From NCBI GenBank assembly GCA_045537695.1, contig JAZSQB010000036.1, positions 1-45,434 of the forward strand: a DNA stretch of 45,434 bases, in the 5' to 3' direction. Numbering within the stretch: the first letter of the stretch is position 1; each line of letters opens with the position of its first letter. Below, piece by piece: positions 7,822 to 15,829 of this stretch. The notes beneath the pieces are model-generated. The model did no database searches and had not been told where the DNA came from. It worked only from the letters and a program-made list of their open reading frames with translations. A program made the position numbers and the translations under genes. This DNA comes from RGIG2041 sp045537695. GTDB taxonomy: Bacteria; Bacillota; Clostridia; UBA1381; UMGS1253.

Positions 7822-9493
7822 CCTGTATCGACTCCTTCAATTTCGCAAGCGCAATTTTTGTTTCTGCGGCTGTTTCACCGAGAAGTGATGCAATTTCCTG
7901 AACAATTCTCATCTGCTTGTCTACAACCTTGTCTGCAACTTCTACCGTTTGACGGCTGATTTTTTCTTTCTTTTCGCGCTCGGTTTCCTCATCGGTTACG
8001 TCACGCAGAATACCAACCAGCACGCGGGAATCTTTATCGTATACGACAGACTGGTCGATATAGCGTCTGTATTCGGCCAGATAAACTCTTTCGCCGTGAA
8101 TATCTTTGCCACTTTGCAGAACTTCTGCAAACAGCGTCGGGTCCAGAATACGGATTACGCTCTCACCGAGCACGTCCGAATCGGAGCGGATGTTCATAAT
8201 TCTCTTTGCGGATTCGTTAATCTGCTGCACTTCCAGTTTTTCGTTGAGCAGGATTAGGCCGTTCGGCGTGTTTTTAACAATCGTATCCGAGAAACTTTCT
8301 GCCTTGTCCTTTAAAAACGGCAGACACATGGAAATTTCCGCCTTGCCCTGACAAATGGCAATTGCCTTTTCGCGGCAGGTATTGTAGCCGCAGGAACCAC
8401 AGTTGAGCTCATCGGATGGTTTAAATTTGCCCATTTCGCGCAAAACGGCAAAAATTTCCGTTTCGCTCGGCATGGCGAGCTTGTGCTCGATATATTCAAA
8501 CTGTTTTTTCAGCTCGGAAGTTTTCGGTTCGGAAACAGGGAAGTCTTCTTTGCCTGCGTAATTTGCAATGGCAATATAATCTTTGATGGGGGCTGTACGA
8601 TGATATTTTTCCATAACCGGACCGCCGATACAACTACCCACACAAGCGGACATTTCAATAAAGCACTTGTGAATTTTTCCGCTCTCAATATCTTTTAAAG
8701 CGTCGATGCAGTTTTCAACACCATCGAGGGCCAGATACGTATAGCCCGCAATGTTCGGCTCCATGGTTTTAAGCACGCCGCCGGTGGTCGGGAAGAATCT
8801 TGCGCGGCTTTCCGCGTTTGCGTCCATATCCTGCGCAAGCTCGATGTTTTCTTCTTTGAGCCAGTTTGAAAGCTCCTCGAAAGTTAAAACGGCATCTACG
8901 ATACCTTCGTAATGCTCTGCTTCATCCTTTTTGGCTACACACGGACCGATGAATACGGTCTTTGCATTCGGATATCTCTTCTTAATATCCATGCAGTGTG
9001 CCTGCATCGGCGAAACGACATCCGCAAGATATTCAAGCGCTGCAGGGAAGTATTTTTGTATCAGCAAGTTAATAGAATGACAGCAGGAAGAAATGATAAT
9101 ATCTCTTTCGTCCTCGCGGAGCATTCGCTCATATTCTTTTTTTACGATGGTTGCACCGATAGCGGTTTCTTCCACATCATAAAAACCGAGTTTTTTAAGC
9201 GCTTCGCGCATCACGTTGATGCCGACGCCCTCGTAATTCGCAACAAAAGACGGCGCCAGACTTACGATCACCGGCTCGCCGCCTTGTAATAAGACTTTTG
9301 CTTTTTCAGTTTCATCTACAATCTGCTTCGCGTTTTGCGGGCATACAACAAAGCACTGACCGCACAAAATACATTCATTGCCGATGATATGTGCTTGGTT
9401 TCCGGAAAAACGAATAGATTTCACAGGACAATGGCGAATACACTTGTAGCAGTTTTTACAGTTGGACTTTTTTAATGTTAAACAATTCGGCAT
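7814..9493 (-). CDS. PAS-containing sensory [FeFe] hydrogenase (HydS/HsfB type)
   Basis: 559-residue multidomain protein, most likely a redox or H2 sensor rather than a bulk hydrogenase. Order of domains: two 4Fe-4S motifs (CKNCYKCIRHCP and CILCGQCFVVCP, residues 12-51), an H-cluster domain with L1 SSCCHS (Cys137/138), L2 GPCVAKKDE (Cys185) and L3 MSACVGSCIGG (Cys284, Cys288), an extra 4Fe-4S motif starting CGSCGYNTC (365-390), a PAS domain (about 400-500) and a C-terminal helical, probably coiled-coil tail. The H-cluster loops differ from catalytic enzymes (for example HS instead of PA after the Cys pair), as in group C hydrogenases. I use the ATG at 9491-9493 with AAAGGA upstream; a GTG nine bases earlier overlaps the previous stop codon. 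Confidence 0.88.
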   Translation of the reverse strand: MPNCLTLKKSNCKNCYKCIRHCPVKSIRFSGNQAHIIGNECILCGQCFVVCPQNAKQIVDETEKAKVLLQGGEPVIVSLAPSFVANYEGVGINVMREALKKLGFYDVEETAIGATIVKKEYERMLREDERDIIISSCCHSINLLIQKYFPAALEYLADVVSPMQAHCMDIKKRYPNAKTVFIGPCVAKKDEAEHYEGIVDAVLTFEELSNWLKEENIELAQDMDANAESRARFFPTTGGVLKTMEPNIAGYTYLALDGVENCIDALKDIESGKIHKCFIEMSACVGSCIGGPVMEKYHRTAPIKDYIAIANYAGKEDFPVSEPKTSELKKQFEYIEHKLAMPSETEIFAVLREMGKFKPSDELNCGSCGYNTCREKAIAICQGKAEISMCLPFLKDKAESFSDTIVKNTPNGLILLNEKLEVQQINESAKRIMNIRSDSDVLGESVIRILDPTLFAEVLQSGKDIHGERVYLAEYRRYIDQSVVYDKDSRVLVGILRDVTDEETEREKKEKISRQTVEVADKVVDKQMRIVQEIASLLGETAAETKIALAKLKESIQDE

Positions 9494-9498
9494 ATCCG

Positions 9499-9759
9499 TC
9501 ACATCCTTTCGTTTTTCATTACGGACAATACGTGTTCTTCGAAAAATGCTTTGAAATTATCACGGTTGATTCCCGTGTGTACTACATTGTCTACCTGCAC
9601 AGTCACGCCAAGGCGATTGCATTGCCCAATGCAAAAGCTTCCTGCAAGTGTTACTGTAGCATGGAGATTGTTTTCTTCGATTGCTTTCGTAAACAGTTCC
9701 ACAATTTCGGCGGAGCCTTTAATGTGGCATGAACTGCCTACACATATCTGAACAACCAT
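9499..9759 (-). CDS. [2Fe-2S] thioredoxin-fold ferredoxin (NuoE-like), copy 2
   Basis: 86-residue protein of the thioredoxin-like [2Fe-2S] ferredoxin family, related to the C-terminal half of NuoE/HydC. The four cluster ligands are seen as CVGSSC near the start (C-x4-C) and CIGQC near residue 44 (C-x3-C). It is a likely electron carrier for the hydrogenases or a partner of the sensor. It is a diverged tandem copy of the gene at 9765-10004 and ends 5 bases before the sensory hydrogenase starts. Confidence 0.87.
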   Translation of the reverse strand: MVVQICVGSSCHIKGSAEIVELFTKAIEENNLHATVTLAGSFCIGQCNRLGVTVQVDNVVHTGINRDNFKAFFEEHVLSVMKNERM

Positions 9760-9764
9760 TTATT

Positions 9765-10004
9765 TCACACCTTTGCTGCAATTTCATTCTTGAAAAACTC
9801 GTTTACGGTTTCAGGGCTGACAGAATGGAACTCTTCATCTACCATTACGCATACACCCTGCTGGCATTTGCCCAGGCAAAACGTACCGCCGAGGTCCACT
9901 TTATCCGTGAGATTGCTTTCCTCTAAAAGCTTCTGTAACTGTTCCACCACCTGGCGGGAACCCTTGATATGACACGAACTACCGATACAAACCGTTACCT
10001 TCAT
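9765..10004 (-). CDS. [2Fe-2S] thioredoxin-fold ferredoxin (NuoE-like), copy 1
   Basis: 79-residue [2Fe-2S] protein, first gene of the long redox operon. Ligands are CIGSSC at the start and CLGKC near residue 44, in the same C-x4-C / C-x3-C spacing as its neighbour. I prefer the ATG at 10002-10004, where MKVTVCIGSSC matches the family start and AAAGGA lies about 11 bases upstream; an open frame extends 51 bases further upstream but reads as untranslated leader. Two adjacent paralogs with different sequences may serve different partners. Confidence 0.87.
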   Translation of the reverse strand: MKVTVCIGSSCHIKGSRQVVEQLQKLLEESNLTDKVDLGGTFCLGKCQQGVCVMVDEEFHSVSPETVNEFFKNEIAAKV

Positions 10005-10075
10005 TTTCGCTTCAATCCTTTCATTTTCAATGGATAATTTCGCGCGTTTCCGCACAGTTCCCCAATTTTAATCCG

Positions 10076-10104
10076 ATTATATCATAAGAAAGAAAAAAAA
10101 GCAA
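10076..10104 (-). promoter_or_regulatory. Sigma-A promoter of the redox operon
   Basis: On the minus strand: -35 TTGCTT (10099-10104), 17-base spacer, -10 TATAAT (10076-10081). It is the only good promoter before the ten-gene operon that runs to the left window edge, where intergenic gaps are 27 bases or less. Confidence 0.75.
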
Positions 10105-10350
10105 TATTTTTATTGACAAAAAATTCACAAAATTGCTTGAAATATTTTGTATTTGGTGCTTTTGTTGAACAAAATGTATTTATTAAGCAAAAATTACTTA
10201 CATTCATAGAGAAACTAGCATACAAAGTTTTGCTGTTAGAAAGAGTATTGCTGGTGTTCTGCGGTCACACGTTCAGTACTGGAAGTGTGATGACTTACAA
10301 AAAGTTATTGATAAAGTATGGATTGTTTTAACGAAATAAAATCAATGCGG
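10105..10350. other. AT-rich intergenic stretch without a recognised gene
   Basis: About 245 bases between the redox-operon promoter and the mntP terminator. A plus-strand frame of 72 codons (10113-10331) exists, but it has no clear ribosome binding site and matches no family I know. It may be a remnant. I see no RNA gene or repeat here. Confidence 0.4.
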
Positions 10351-10391
10351 GAAAAAAGAAAAGCGCCTATTCAAAATGCTGTTGAACAGGC
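10351..10391 (-). terminator. Terminator of mntP
   Basis: Minus-strand hairpin with arms 10382-10391 and 10365-10374 (one mismatch, 7-base loop), followed by a T-rich tract CTTTTCTTTTTTC at 10351-10363. Confidence 0.75.
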
Positions 10392-10461
10392 AGGTTAAAA
10401 TATTCTTTTTTGCACCGACAAAGTATGGAGTACTTTATTCGATAATAAAGTGGCTTTTATA

Positions 10462-11049
10462 TTATAACACGCCTGTCAGGAAAATCTCAATACCAATGAT
10501 AATCAAAATCACACCGCCGAGAATACCTGCCTTACCGGCAAGTTTTGTACCGGCTTTTCTGCCAAGCAACACACCGCCGAAACAAACAACAAAAGTCACC
10601 GCTGCAATCAGTAGCGCTGCCATAATTGCCTGTAGCAGCCCATAATCTGCAATGGCAAAGCCAACGGACAGTGCATCAATGGATGTCGCAATACCCTGTA
10701 CACACAAAGTACTAAATCCAAGTCCAGGCTGCGTGCAAGGATTTTCTTCCTTGTTTTGTATGCCCTCATAAATCATCTTGCCGCCGATATATCCCAAAAG
10801 CGCAAGCGCAATCCAGGGAATCAGCGTTGCGAACGCCTGAAAATGCTGTGCAACCGTATGGATGCAACCCCAACCGATCAACGGCATCAACGCTTGAAAA
10901 ATCGCAAAAACGCTGGCAATAGTGCACATTTTTCCTTTGCGCATACAAGGCTCGTTTAGTCCGTTCGCAAGCGATACGGAAAAGGCATCCATTGCAAGCC
11001 CCACACCAAGCATACTGTTTGTTAGAATAAAACCAAGATCAAAAGCCAT
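10462..11049 (-). CDS. mntP: Manganese efflux pump MntP
   Basis: 195-residue inner-membrane protein of the MntP (DUF204) family, which exports excess Mn2+. Six hydrophobic segments are visible, arranged as two repeats, each with an acidic motif (MDAFSVSL near residue 20 and SIDALSVGF near residue 120) that contains the conserved Asp. Start chosen at the ATG 11047-11049, preceded by GGAGG at good spacing; the open frame extends 45 bases upstream into the riboswitch terminator and is not translated. A manganese riboswitch in the leader supports the assignment. Confidence 0.93.
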   Translation of the reverse strand: MAFDLGFILTNSMLGVGLAMDAFSVSLANGLNEPCMRKGKMCTIASVFAIFQALMPLIGWGCIHTVAQHFQAFATLIPWIALALLGYIGGKMIYEGIQNKEENPCTQPGLGFSTLCVQGIATSIDALSVGFAIADYGLLQAIMAALLIAAVTFVVCFGGVLLGRKAGTKLAGKAGILGGVILIIIGIEIFLTGVL

Positions 11050-11065
11050 ATTTCTTTCCTCCAAC

Positions 11066-11240
11066 CAAAAAGACTGTATATGCAAACCATACACAGTCCT
11101 CCCATTTTCTATTAAACAGACTGCACGTATAGCTTGACAGATATACGTGAGTCTCGCATATTAAAGCAAGCCAGATTGCTTGTACAATCAGTATGTTGAC
11201 TTGCTGCGTTAAAAAACGCTTGCTACTCCCTCACAATGAA
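11066..11240 (-). promoter_or_regulatory. yybP-ykoY manganese riboswitch
   Basis: The minus-strand leader of mntP contains the two conserved aptamer segments, GAGGGAGTAGC (near 11230) and TCAACATACTGA (near 11190), with helices between them. A hairpin with arms 11088-11098 and 11072-11082 followed by TTTTT forms the expression-platform terminator. In this class Mn2+ binding prevents termination, so mntP is turned on when manganese is high. Confidence 0.9.
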
Positions 11241-11244
11241 ACAT

Positions 11245-11273
11245 AGCATACCATAAAATCCCAGGGTTGTCAA
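11245..11273 (-). promoter_or_regulatory. Sigma-A promoter of mntP
   Basis: Minus strand: -35 TTGACA (11268-11273), 17-base spacer, -10 TATGCT (11245-11250). Transcription would start a few bases before the riboswitch aptamer. Confidence 0.8.
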
Positions 11274-11314
11274 GTTCAAAAGCAGAAAATAAAGTTGTTC
11301 TTTGTACAATTGTC

Positions 11315-11350
11315 AAGGATGGCAGACGCTTTTTTGCGTCTGCCATCCTT
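11315..11350 (-). terminator. Strong 15-bp hairpin after nrdD
   Basis: Perfect inverted repeat with arms 11315-11329 and 11336-11350 and a six-base loop (T6 on the plus strand, A6 on the minus), 47 bases after the nrdD stop. It lacks the usual U-run after the stem, so it may be a weak terminator or an mRNA-end stabiliser. Confidence 0.55.
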
Positions 11351-11396
11351 CTAGCATTTATAATTCGCATCTATTTTTGCATTATAAAACAATTAA

Positions 11397-13757
11397 TTAG
11401 TTTCTGTTCATATATTCTGTGATACTGCCGATACCGCTGAGCACTTCCTGCTTATCGCCGTTTCTTACTACAAGCGTCGGTGCCTGCGTGATGCCGAGCG
11501 ACTTGGTCAGCTCTGCCATTTCTTCTGCATCCACTTTTTCAAAGTCGATGCCTGCACCCGTCAGCATGGTTGCCGCAATCTTACAGTTCGGGCAAGTCTT
11601 GGTTGTAAAGAGAAGCGTCTGCTCCACAGCCGGTGCACTCTTCGGTGCATCCTCTACGCGAATCGGGGTTGCCGGCGCGCGAAGCTCGGATTTGTCGAGG
11701 TCATATACCTTTCTATCCTTAAACTCCTGGCTCTTACCGTCGTTCCAGTTCTGTACCGGACGGTAGTAACCTGTGATACGGCTGTATACTTCCGTCTTTT
11801 CGCCGCACTGCGGGCAAGTGTAAACTTCACCGCTGATGTAGCCGTGGTTTTTACATACGGCGTAGGTTGGCGACAGTGTGTAGTACGGCAGTCTGTGATT
11901 TTCTGCAATCTTACGTACCAACGTTGCTGCAGCCTTCCAATCCGGAAGCTTCTCGCCGAGGAATGCATGGAATACAGTACCCGATGTATAGAGTGTCTGC
12001 AAATCATCCTGAATGGAGAGTGCTTCAAAGATATCGTCTGTGTAACCAACCGGCAAGTGCGAAGAGTTGGTGTAGTACGGTGTGCCGTTCTCGTTGGCTG
12101 TGATGATATCGCCGAACTGCTCTACGTCGTGCTTTGCAAGACGGTAAGAAGTCGATTCAGCTGGTGTAGCTTCGAGGTTGTACAAATCGCCGTACTTTTC
12201 CTGATAGTCGGAGAGACGCTCACGCATGTGGTTTAATACTTCCTGCGAAAACTTCTGTGTCTTTTCATTGGTCATGTCCGCCTTAATCCACTTCGCGTTC
12301 AGACCCGCTTCATTCATACCCACCAAACCAATGGTCGAGAAGTGGTTTTCGAATGTGCCGAGGTAACGCTCTGTATACGGATAGAGACCTTCGTTTAAGA
12401 GCTTTGTGATAACCGTACGCTTAATCTTCAAGGAACGTGCGGAAATATCCATTAAATTATCAAGGCGCGCATAGAATTCCTGCTCGTTTTCGGACAGATA
12501 TGCGATACGCGGCATATTGATGGTTACAACGCCGACAGAACCGGTGCTTTCACCGCTGCCGAAGAAACCGCCGGATTTTTTACGCAGTTCGCGCAAATCC
12601 AAACGCAGACGGCAGCACATACTGCGCACGTCGCTCGGTTCCATATCGCTGTTGATGTAGTTGGAGAAGTACGGTGTGCCGTACTTGGATGTCATCTCAA
12701 AGAGAAGCTTGTTGTTCTCAGTTTCGGACCAGTCAAAGTCTCTTGTAATCGAGTAGGTCGGAATCGGATACTGGAAGCCGCGGCCGTTTGCGTCACCTTC
12801 AATCATAATTTCGATGAACGCTTTGTTAATCATATCCATCTCGGCTTTACAGTCTTTGTACTTAAAGTCAACTTCCTTACCGCCTACGATACAGTTCTGC
12901 TCGGCAAGGTCCGCCGGAACCGTCCAGTCCAGTGTGATGTTGGAGAACGGTGCCTGTGTACCCCAACGGCTCGGAATGTTTACACCGAACACGAAGGACT
13001 CGATGCACTTCTTTACTTCGTAGTAAGAAAGGTTGTCCACCTTTACAAACGGGGCAAGGTAAGTATCAAACGAGGAAAATGCCTGCGCACCTGCCCACTC
13101 GTTCTGCATAATACCAAGGAAGTTTACCATCTGGTTGCAGAGTGTAGAAAGATGGCTTGCCGGCTTGGAGGTAATTTTACCGTTTACGCCGCCGAGGCCT
13201 TCCTGAATGAGCTGCTTTAACGACCAACCTGCACAGTAACCTGTCAGCATGGAAAGGTCATGAATGTGAATATCTGCGCGACGGTGTGCGTTTGCAATAT
13301 CGTCATCATAGATTTCGGAGAGCCAGTAGTTTGCCGTGATCGCACCGGAGTTGGACAAAATAAGACCGCCGACAGAATAGGTAACTGTCGAGTTTTCCTT
13401 TACACGCCAGTCTGTAACCTTAACATAGCTGTTGACCAAATCCTTATAGTTTAACAAGGTTGCTTTCGTCGCACGAACCTTCTCGCGCTGACGACGGTAT
13501 AGAATATATGCCTTCGCAACATCGGCATAGCCGCCCAAAATGAGCACGGACTCAACGCTGTCCTGAATATCCTCCACCTTAATAACATCATTTTTAATCT
13601 TCGGCTCAAACTCAGCTGTAACTTTAAGAGCAAGCAAATCAATTACGCTCGGATGATACTGCTTACCCTGTGCATCAAATGCTTTTGTGATTGCCGCGCT
13701 GATTTTCATGATATCGAAATCTACAAGCGCGCCATCGCGTTTCATTACCTGATACAT
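11397..13757 (-). CDS. nrdD: Anaerobic ribonucleoside-triphosphate reductase with fused C-terminal redoxin
   Basis: Class III ribonucleotide reductase that makes deoxyribonucleotides without oxygen by a glycyl radical. From the ATG at 13755-13757 the protein has 786 residues. An ATP-cone regulatory domain fills about residues 2-95. The glycyl-radical site is Gly663 in RITGYYRPV, preceded by a zinc motif (CKNHG...CPQCG). After the radical domain comes a ~75-residue glutaredoxin/thioredoxin-like domain with the CPNC motif (Cys722, Cys725). Typical NrdD ends shortly after the glycyl site; the fused redoxin suggests the thiol-reductant subtype rather than the formate-using one. An upstream TTG was rejected as start because GGTGGGGG fits the ATG. 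Activator nrdG lies just upstream; two NrdR boxes control the promoter. Confidence 0.95.
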   Translation of the reverse strand: MYQVMKRDGALVDFDIMKISAAITKAFDAQGKQYHPSVIDLLALKVTAEFEPKIKNDVIKVEDIQDSVESVLILGGYADVAKAYILYRRQREKVRATKATLLNYKDLVNSYVKVTDWRVKENSTVTYSVGGLILSNSGAITANYWLSEIYDDDIANAHRRADIHIHDLSMLTGYCAGWSLKQLIQEGLGGVNGKITSKPASHLSTLCNQMVNFLGIMQNEWAGAQAFSSFDTYLAPFVKVDNLSYYEVKKCIESFVFGVNIPSRWGTQAPFSNITLDWTVPADLAEQNCIVGGKEVDFKYKDCKAEMDMINKAFIEIMIEGDANGRGFQYPIPTYSITRDFDWSETENNKLLFEMTSKYGTPYFSNYINSDMEPSDVRSMCCRLRLDLRELRKKSGGFFGSGESTGSVGVVTINMPRIAYLSENEQEFYARLDNLMDISARSLKIKRTVITKLLNEGLYPYTERYLGTFENHFSTIGLVGMNEAGLNAKWIKADMTNEKTQKFSQEVLNHMRERLSDYQEKYGDLYNLEATPAESTSYRLAKHDVEQFGDIITANENGTPYYTNSSHLPVGYTDDIFEALSIQDDLQTLYTSGTVFHAFLGEKLPDWKAAATLVRKIAENHRLPYYTLSPTYAVCKNHGYISGEVYTCPQCGEKTEVYSRITGYYRPVQNWNDGKSQEFKDRKVYDLDKSELRAPATPIRVEDAPKSAPAVEQTLLFTTKTCPNCKIAATMLTGAGIDFEKVDAEEMAELTKSLGITQAPTLVVRNGDKQEVLSGIGSITEYMNRN

Positions 13758-13875
13758 CTTGTATACCCCCACCTTTCTCAAATTTTGTCGGATTGTCGCC
13801 CCGATTCGCGATTATTATGTAAAAATAAATAGGTACCCTCCTGCTTTCCTTTGCCGGAAAAGCGGGATTGTACCC

Positions 13876-13945
13876 ATTATAACATTACTATATTTAGTTG
13901 TCAATATATTGTGTAAAAAATTTTTTAAAACCACAATATTTTGTT
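13876..13945 (-). promoter_or_regulatory. nrdD promoter with two NrdR boxes
   Basis: Minus strand: a consensus promoter, -35 TTGACA (13899-13904), 17-base spacer, -10 TATAAT (13876-13881). A proximal NrdR-type box ACACAATATATTGACA (13914-13899) overlaps the -35 element. A second, weaker box lies at 13930-13945 and overlaps the nrdG stop codon. Centre-to-centre distance is 31 bases, the spacing known for paired NrdR boxes. NrdR is an ATP/dATP-sensing repressor, so nrdD should be repressed when dATP is plentiful. Confidence 0.82.
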
Positions 13946-14633
13946 ATATTCCGCGAAAATGTACTTCTTTTAGAAACGGTGCAATCAGCGTTGAAAACGC
14001 CTCTAAATCGGTATTTTCGGGGGCGTGTAAGCCGCTTTGTATCACGGTTTCACCATCTCTAAACGGTGTCATAAAATAGCGTTTTGCGCCGGAAATCCAC
14101 TTGCCGACATCCACAATATCTTGTGGTGTATGAAATTCCGCCACCAAGGTGGTACGGAACTCATAATCCACTTTATCGCTAAGCAGGTAGGCTACGCTCT
14201 GCTCTACCTTCGTCGTATCAAAACCGTCTATTCCAACGGTCAGACCATACTTTTCTTTAGAATTTTTGATATCCATGGCAACATAGTCCACCAGACCCTT
14301 TTCGCAAAGTGCAATCAGCTTGTCCGGCATGGTGCCGTTGGTGTCCAGCTTAACACTGTAATCCAATGCCTTGATTTTTCTAATAAAAGGCTCAATATCC
14401 GGCTGCAAAAGCGGTTCGCCGCCACTGATGCATACGCCGTCTAAAATGCCCTTACGCTTTTGAAGAAAGGCAAAAAAATCCTCTTTACAGACCTCCGGCG
14501 CCGGATTGTCCAGCACCAACGGTCCGTTATGACAAAACGGACACCGCATATTACATCCCGAGGTAAACAACGTGCACGCCATCCTGCCAGGGTAATCGTT
14601 TAAGGATAATTTTATCAAACTGCAAATCCGCAT
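13944..14633 (-). CDS. nrdG: Anaerobic ribonucleotide reductase activating protein
   Basis: 229-residue radical-SAM enzyme that generates the glycyl radical on NrdD. The CNMRCPFC motif (C-x3-C-x2-C, about residues 27-34) binds the 4Fe-4S cluster and SAM; ISGGEPLLQ and the KLDTNG segment are further radical-SAM features. The long form (about 230 residues) is the one annotated as pyruvate-formate-lyase-activating-like or NrdG2. It lies upstream of nrdD on the same strand, with a separate NrdR-controlled promoter between the two, so nrdD can be expressed from its own start. AGGAG precedes the ATG. Confidence 0.93.
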   Translation of the reverse strand: MRICSLIKLSLNDYPGRMACTLFTSGCNMRCPFCHNGPLVLDNPAPEVCKEDFFAFLQKRKGILDGVCISGGEPLLQPDIEPFIRKIKALDYSVKLDTNGTMPDKLIALCEKGLVDYVAMDIKNSKEKYGLTVGIDGFDTTKVEQSVAYLLSDKVDYEFRTTLVAEFHTPQDIVDVGKWISGAKRYFMTPFRDGETVIQSGLHAPENTDLEAFSTLIAPFLKEVHFRGI

Positions 14634-14655
14634 ACTGTCTCACTCCTTTCATTTT

Positions 14656-14684
14656 ATTGTACCTTAAGGGATTTGTGCTGTCAA
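14656..14684 (-). promoter_or_regulatory. Sigma-A promoter of nrdG
   Basis: Minus strand: -35 TTGACA (14679-14684), 17-base spacer, -10 TACAAT (14656-14661). It is back to back with the promoter of the dehydrogenase gene at 14689-14717, only a few bases away. No NrdR box is visible here. Confidence 0.78.
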
Positions 14685-14688
14685 GCGA

Positions 14689-14717
14689 TTGACACAGAAA
14701 GAAAAATTACCTATAAT
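14689..14717 (+). promoter_or_regulatory. Sigma-A promoter of the 2-hydroxyacid dehydrogenase
   Basis: Full consensus: -35 TTGACA (14689-14694), 17-base spacer, -10 TATAAT (14712-14717). Start codon at 14742 with AGGAG upstream. Confidence 0.82.
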
Positions 14718-14741
14718 ATATATATAAAAGGAGCGATTAGA

Positions 14742-15689
14742 ATGAAGATTAAAATTTTAGATGCTTCCACCCTCGGCGAAGGTGTGGATTTAACACAATT
14801 TGACCAATTCGGCGAAACGGAAATTTATATGGCCTCTACGCCGGCAGAAGCAAAGGCACGCGCAATTGATGCAGACGTCTTAATATTAAATAAGGTAAAA
14901 ATAACGGAAGAAATTTTAGAAAGCGCATCCGCACTCAAGCTTGTTTGCATAGCGGCAACCGGCTATGACAACATCGACACCGAGGCCTGCAAGGCACGCG
15001 GCATCGCCGTGTGCAATGTCGCCGGCTATTCAACGCACAGCGTTGCGCAGGTAACGCTCTCGCTCGTCTTAGCGCTGAGCATCCACTTAAAGGAATATAA
15101 CCGCTTTGTAACGGACGGCTCGTATTCCGAAAGTGGCGTTGCCAACCGTCTCTCGCCGGTCTACCATGAGCTAAATGGCAAAACCTGGGGCGTTGTCGGT
15201 CTCGGCAACATCGGCAAGCAGGTTGCCCGCGTAGCGGAAGCGATAGGCTGCAAGGTAATTGCAAACAAACGCACGCTGGAGGACGGCTATGCATGCGTGG
15301 ATTTAGAAACGCTTTTAAAAACTGCCGACATCATCACCGTACACACACCGCTGACGCCGCAAACCAAAAATCTCATCGGCAAAGCCGAACTTGCCATGAT
15401 AAAGCCGAATGCGATTTTGGTCAATGCCGCACGCGGTGCCGTGCTTGACGAAGTTGCTGTGGCGGAAGCCATTAAAAACGGCACATTAGGCGCCTTCGGC
15501 AGCGATGTATACTCGACCGAGCCGTTTGGTAAGGACCATCCGTTCTATGCCATCAAGGAAACAGACAACGTGTTGCTCACACCGCATATAACATAAAACG
15601 CACTCGAAGCAAGAGCGCGCTGCCTTTCCGAAATTTCAAAGAATATCACTGCGTTTTTAAACGGCGAGAAGCGAAGCAGAATTGTATAA
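14742..15689 (+). pseudogene. D-isomer 2-hydroxyacid dehydrogenase interrupted by an in-frame TAA
   Basis: NAD-dependent 2-hydroxyacid dehydrogenase family (reduction of 2-oxoacids such as hydroxypyruvate, substrate not fixed). The NAD-binding motif VVGLGNIGKQVA, the catalytic Arg in VNAARGAVLDE and the catalytic His in TPHI are present. Translation from the ATG at 14742 stops at TAA 15594-15596, directly after TPHIT. The same frame then continues for 30 more codons (NALEARARCLSEISKN and onwards) to TAA at 15687-15689, which is exactly the normal family C-terminus and gives the usual ~315-codon length. So the gene has a nonsense change that removes the C-terminal helix while keeping the active-site His. 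The shortened protein (284 residues) could be unstable or still active; a sequencing error is also possible. The strong promoter is intact. Confidence 0.85.
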
Positions 15690-15709
15690 TGTTGTATTCT
15701 TTATTAAAC

Positions 15710-15739
15710 AAAAAACCGACTCATACGAGTCGGTTTTTT
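15710..15739. terminator. Bidirectional terminator between the dehydrogenase and the tRNA genes
   Basis: Perfect hairpin with arms 15710-15722 and 15727-15739; A6 on the left and T6 on the right give a U-run in either direction. It serves the plus-strand dehydrogenase and the minus-strand tRNA operon. Confidence 0.88.
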
Positions 15740-15741
15740 GT

Positions 15742-15827
15742 TGGTGGAAGAGGATGGATTCGAACCATCGAAGCTGAAAGCAACAGATTTACAGTCTGCC
15801 CCCTTTGGCCACTCGGGAACTCTTCCA
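15742..15827 (-). tRNA. tRNA-Tyr (GTA anticodon)
   Basis: 86-base class II tRNA with the long variable arm expected for tyrosine. The anticodon loop reads CTGTAAA (anticodon GTA), the T loop is GGTTCGAATCC, and the 3' CCA is encoded. It follows tRNA-Thr by two bases in one transcript. Confidence 0.96.
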
Positions 15828-15829
15828 TA

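Noticed and set aside
10113..10331. 72-codon open frame in the gap before mntP
   Set aside because: No convincing ribosome binding site, biased AT-rich composition, no recognised motif.
15594..15596. Programmed readthrough of TAA in the 2-hydroxyacid dehydrogenase
   Set aside because: TAA is the least readthrough-prone stop and no special downstream context was seen; nonsense mutation is simpler.
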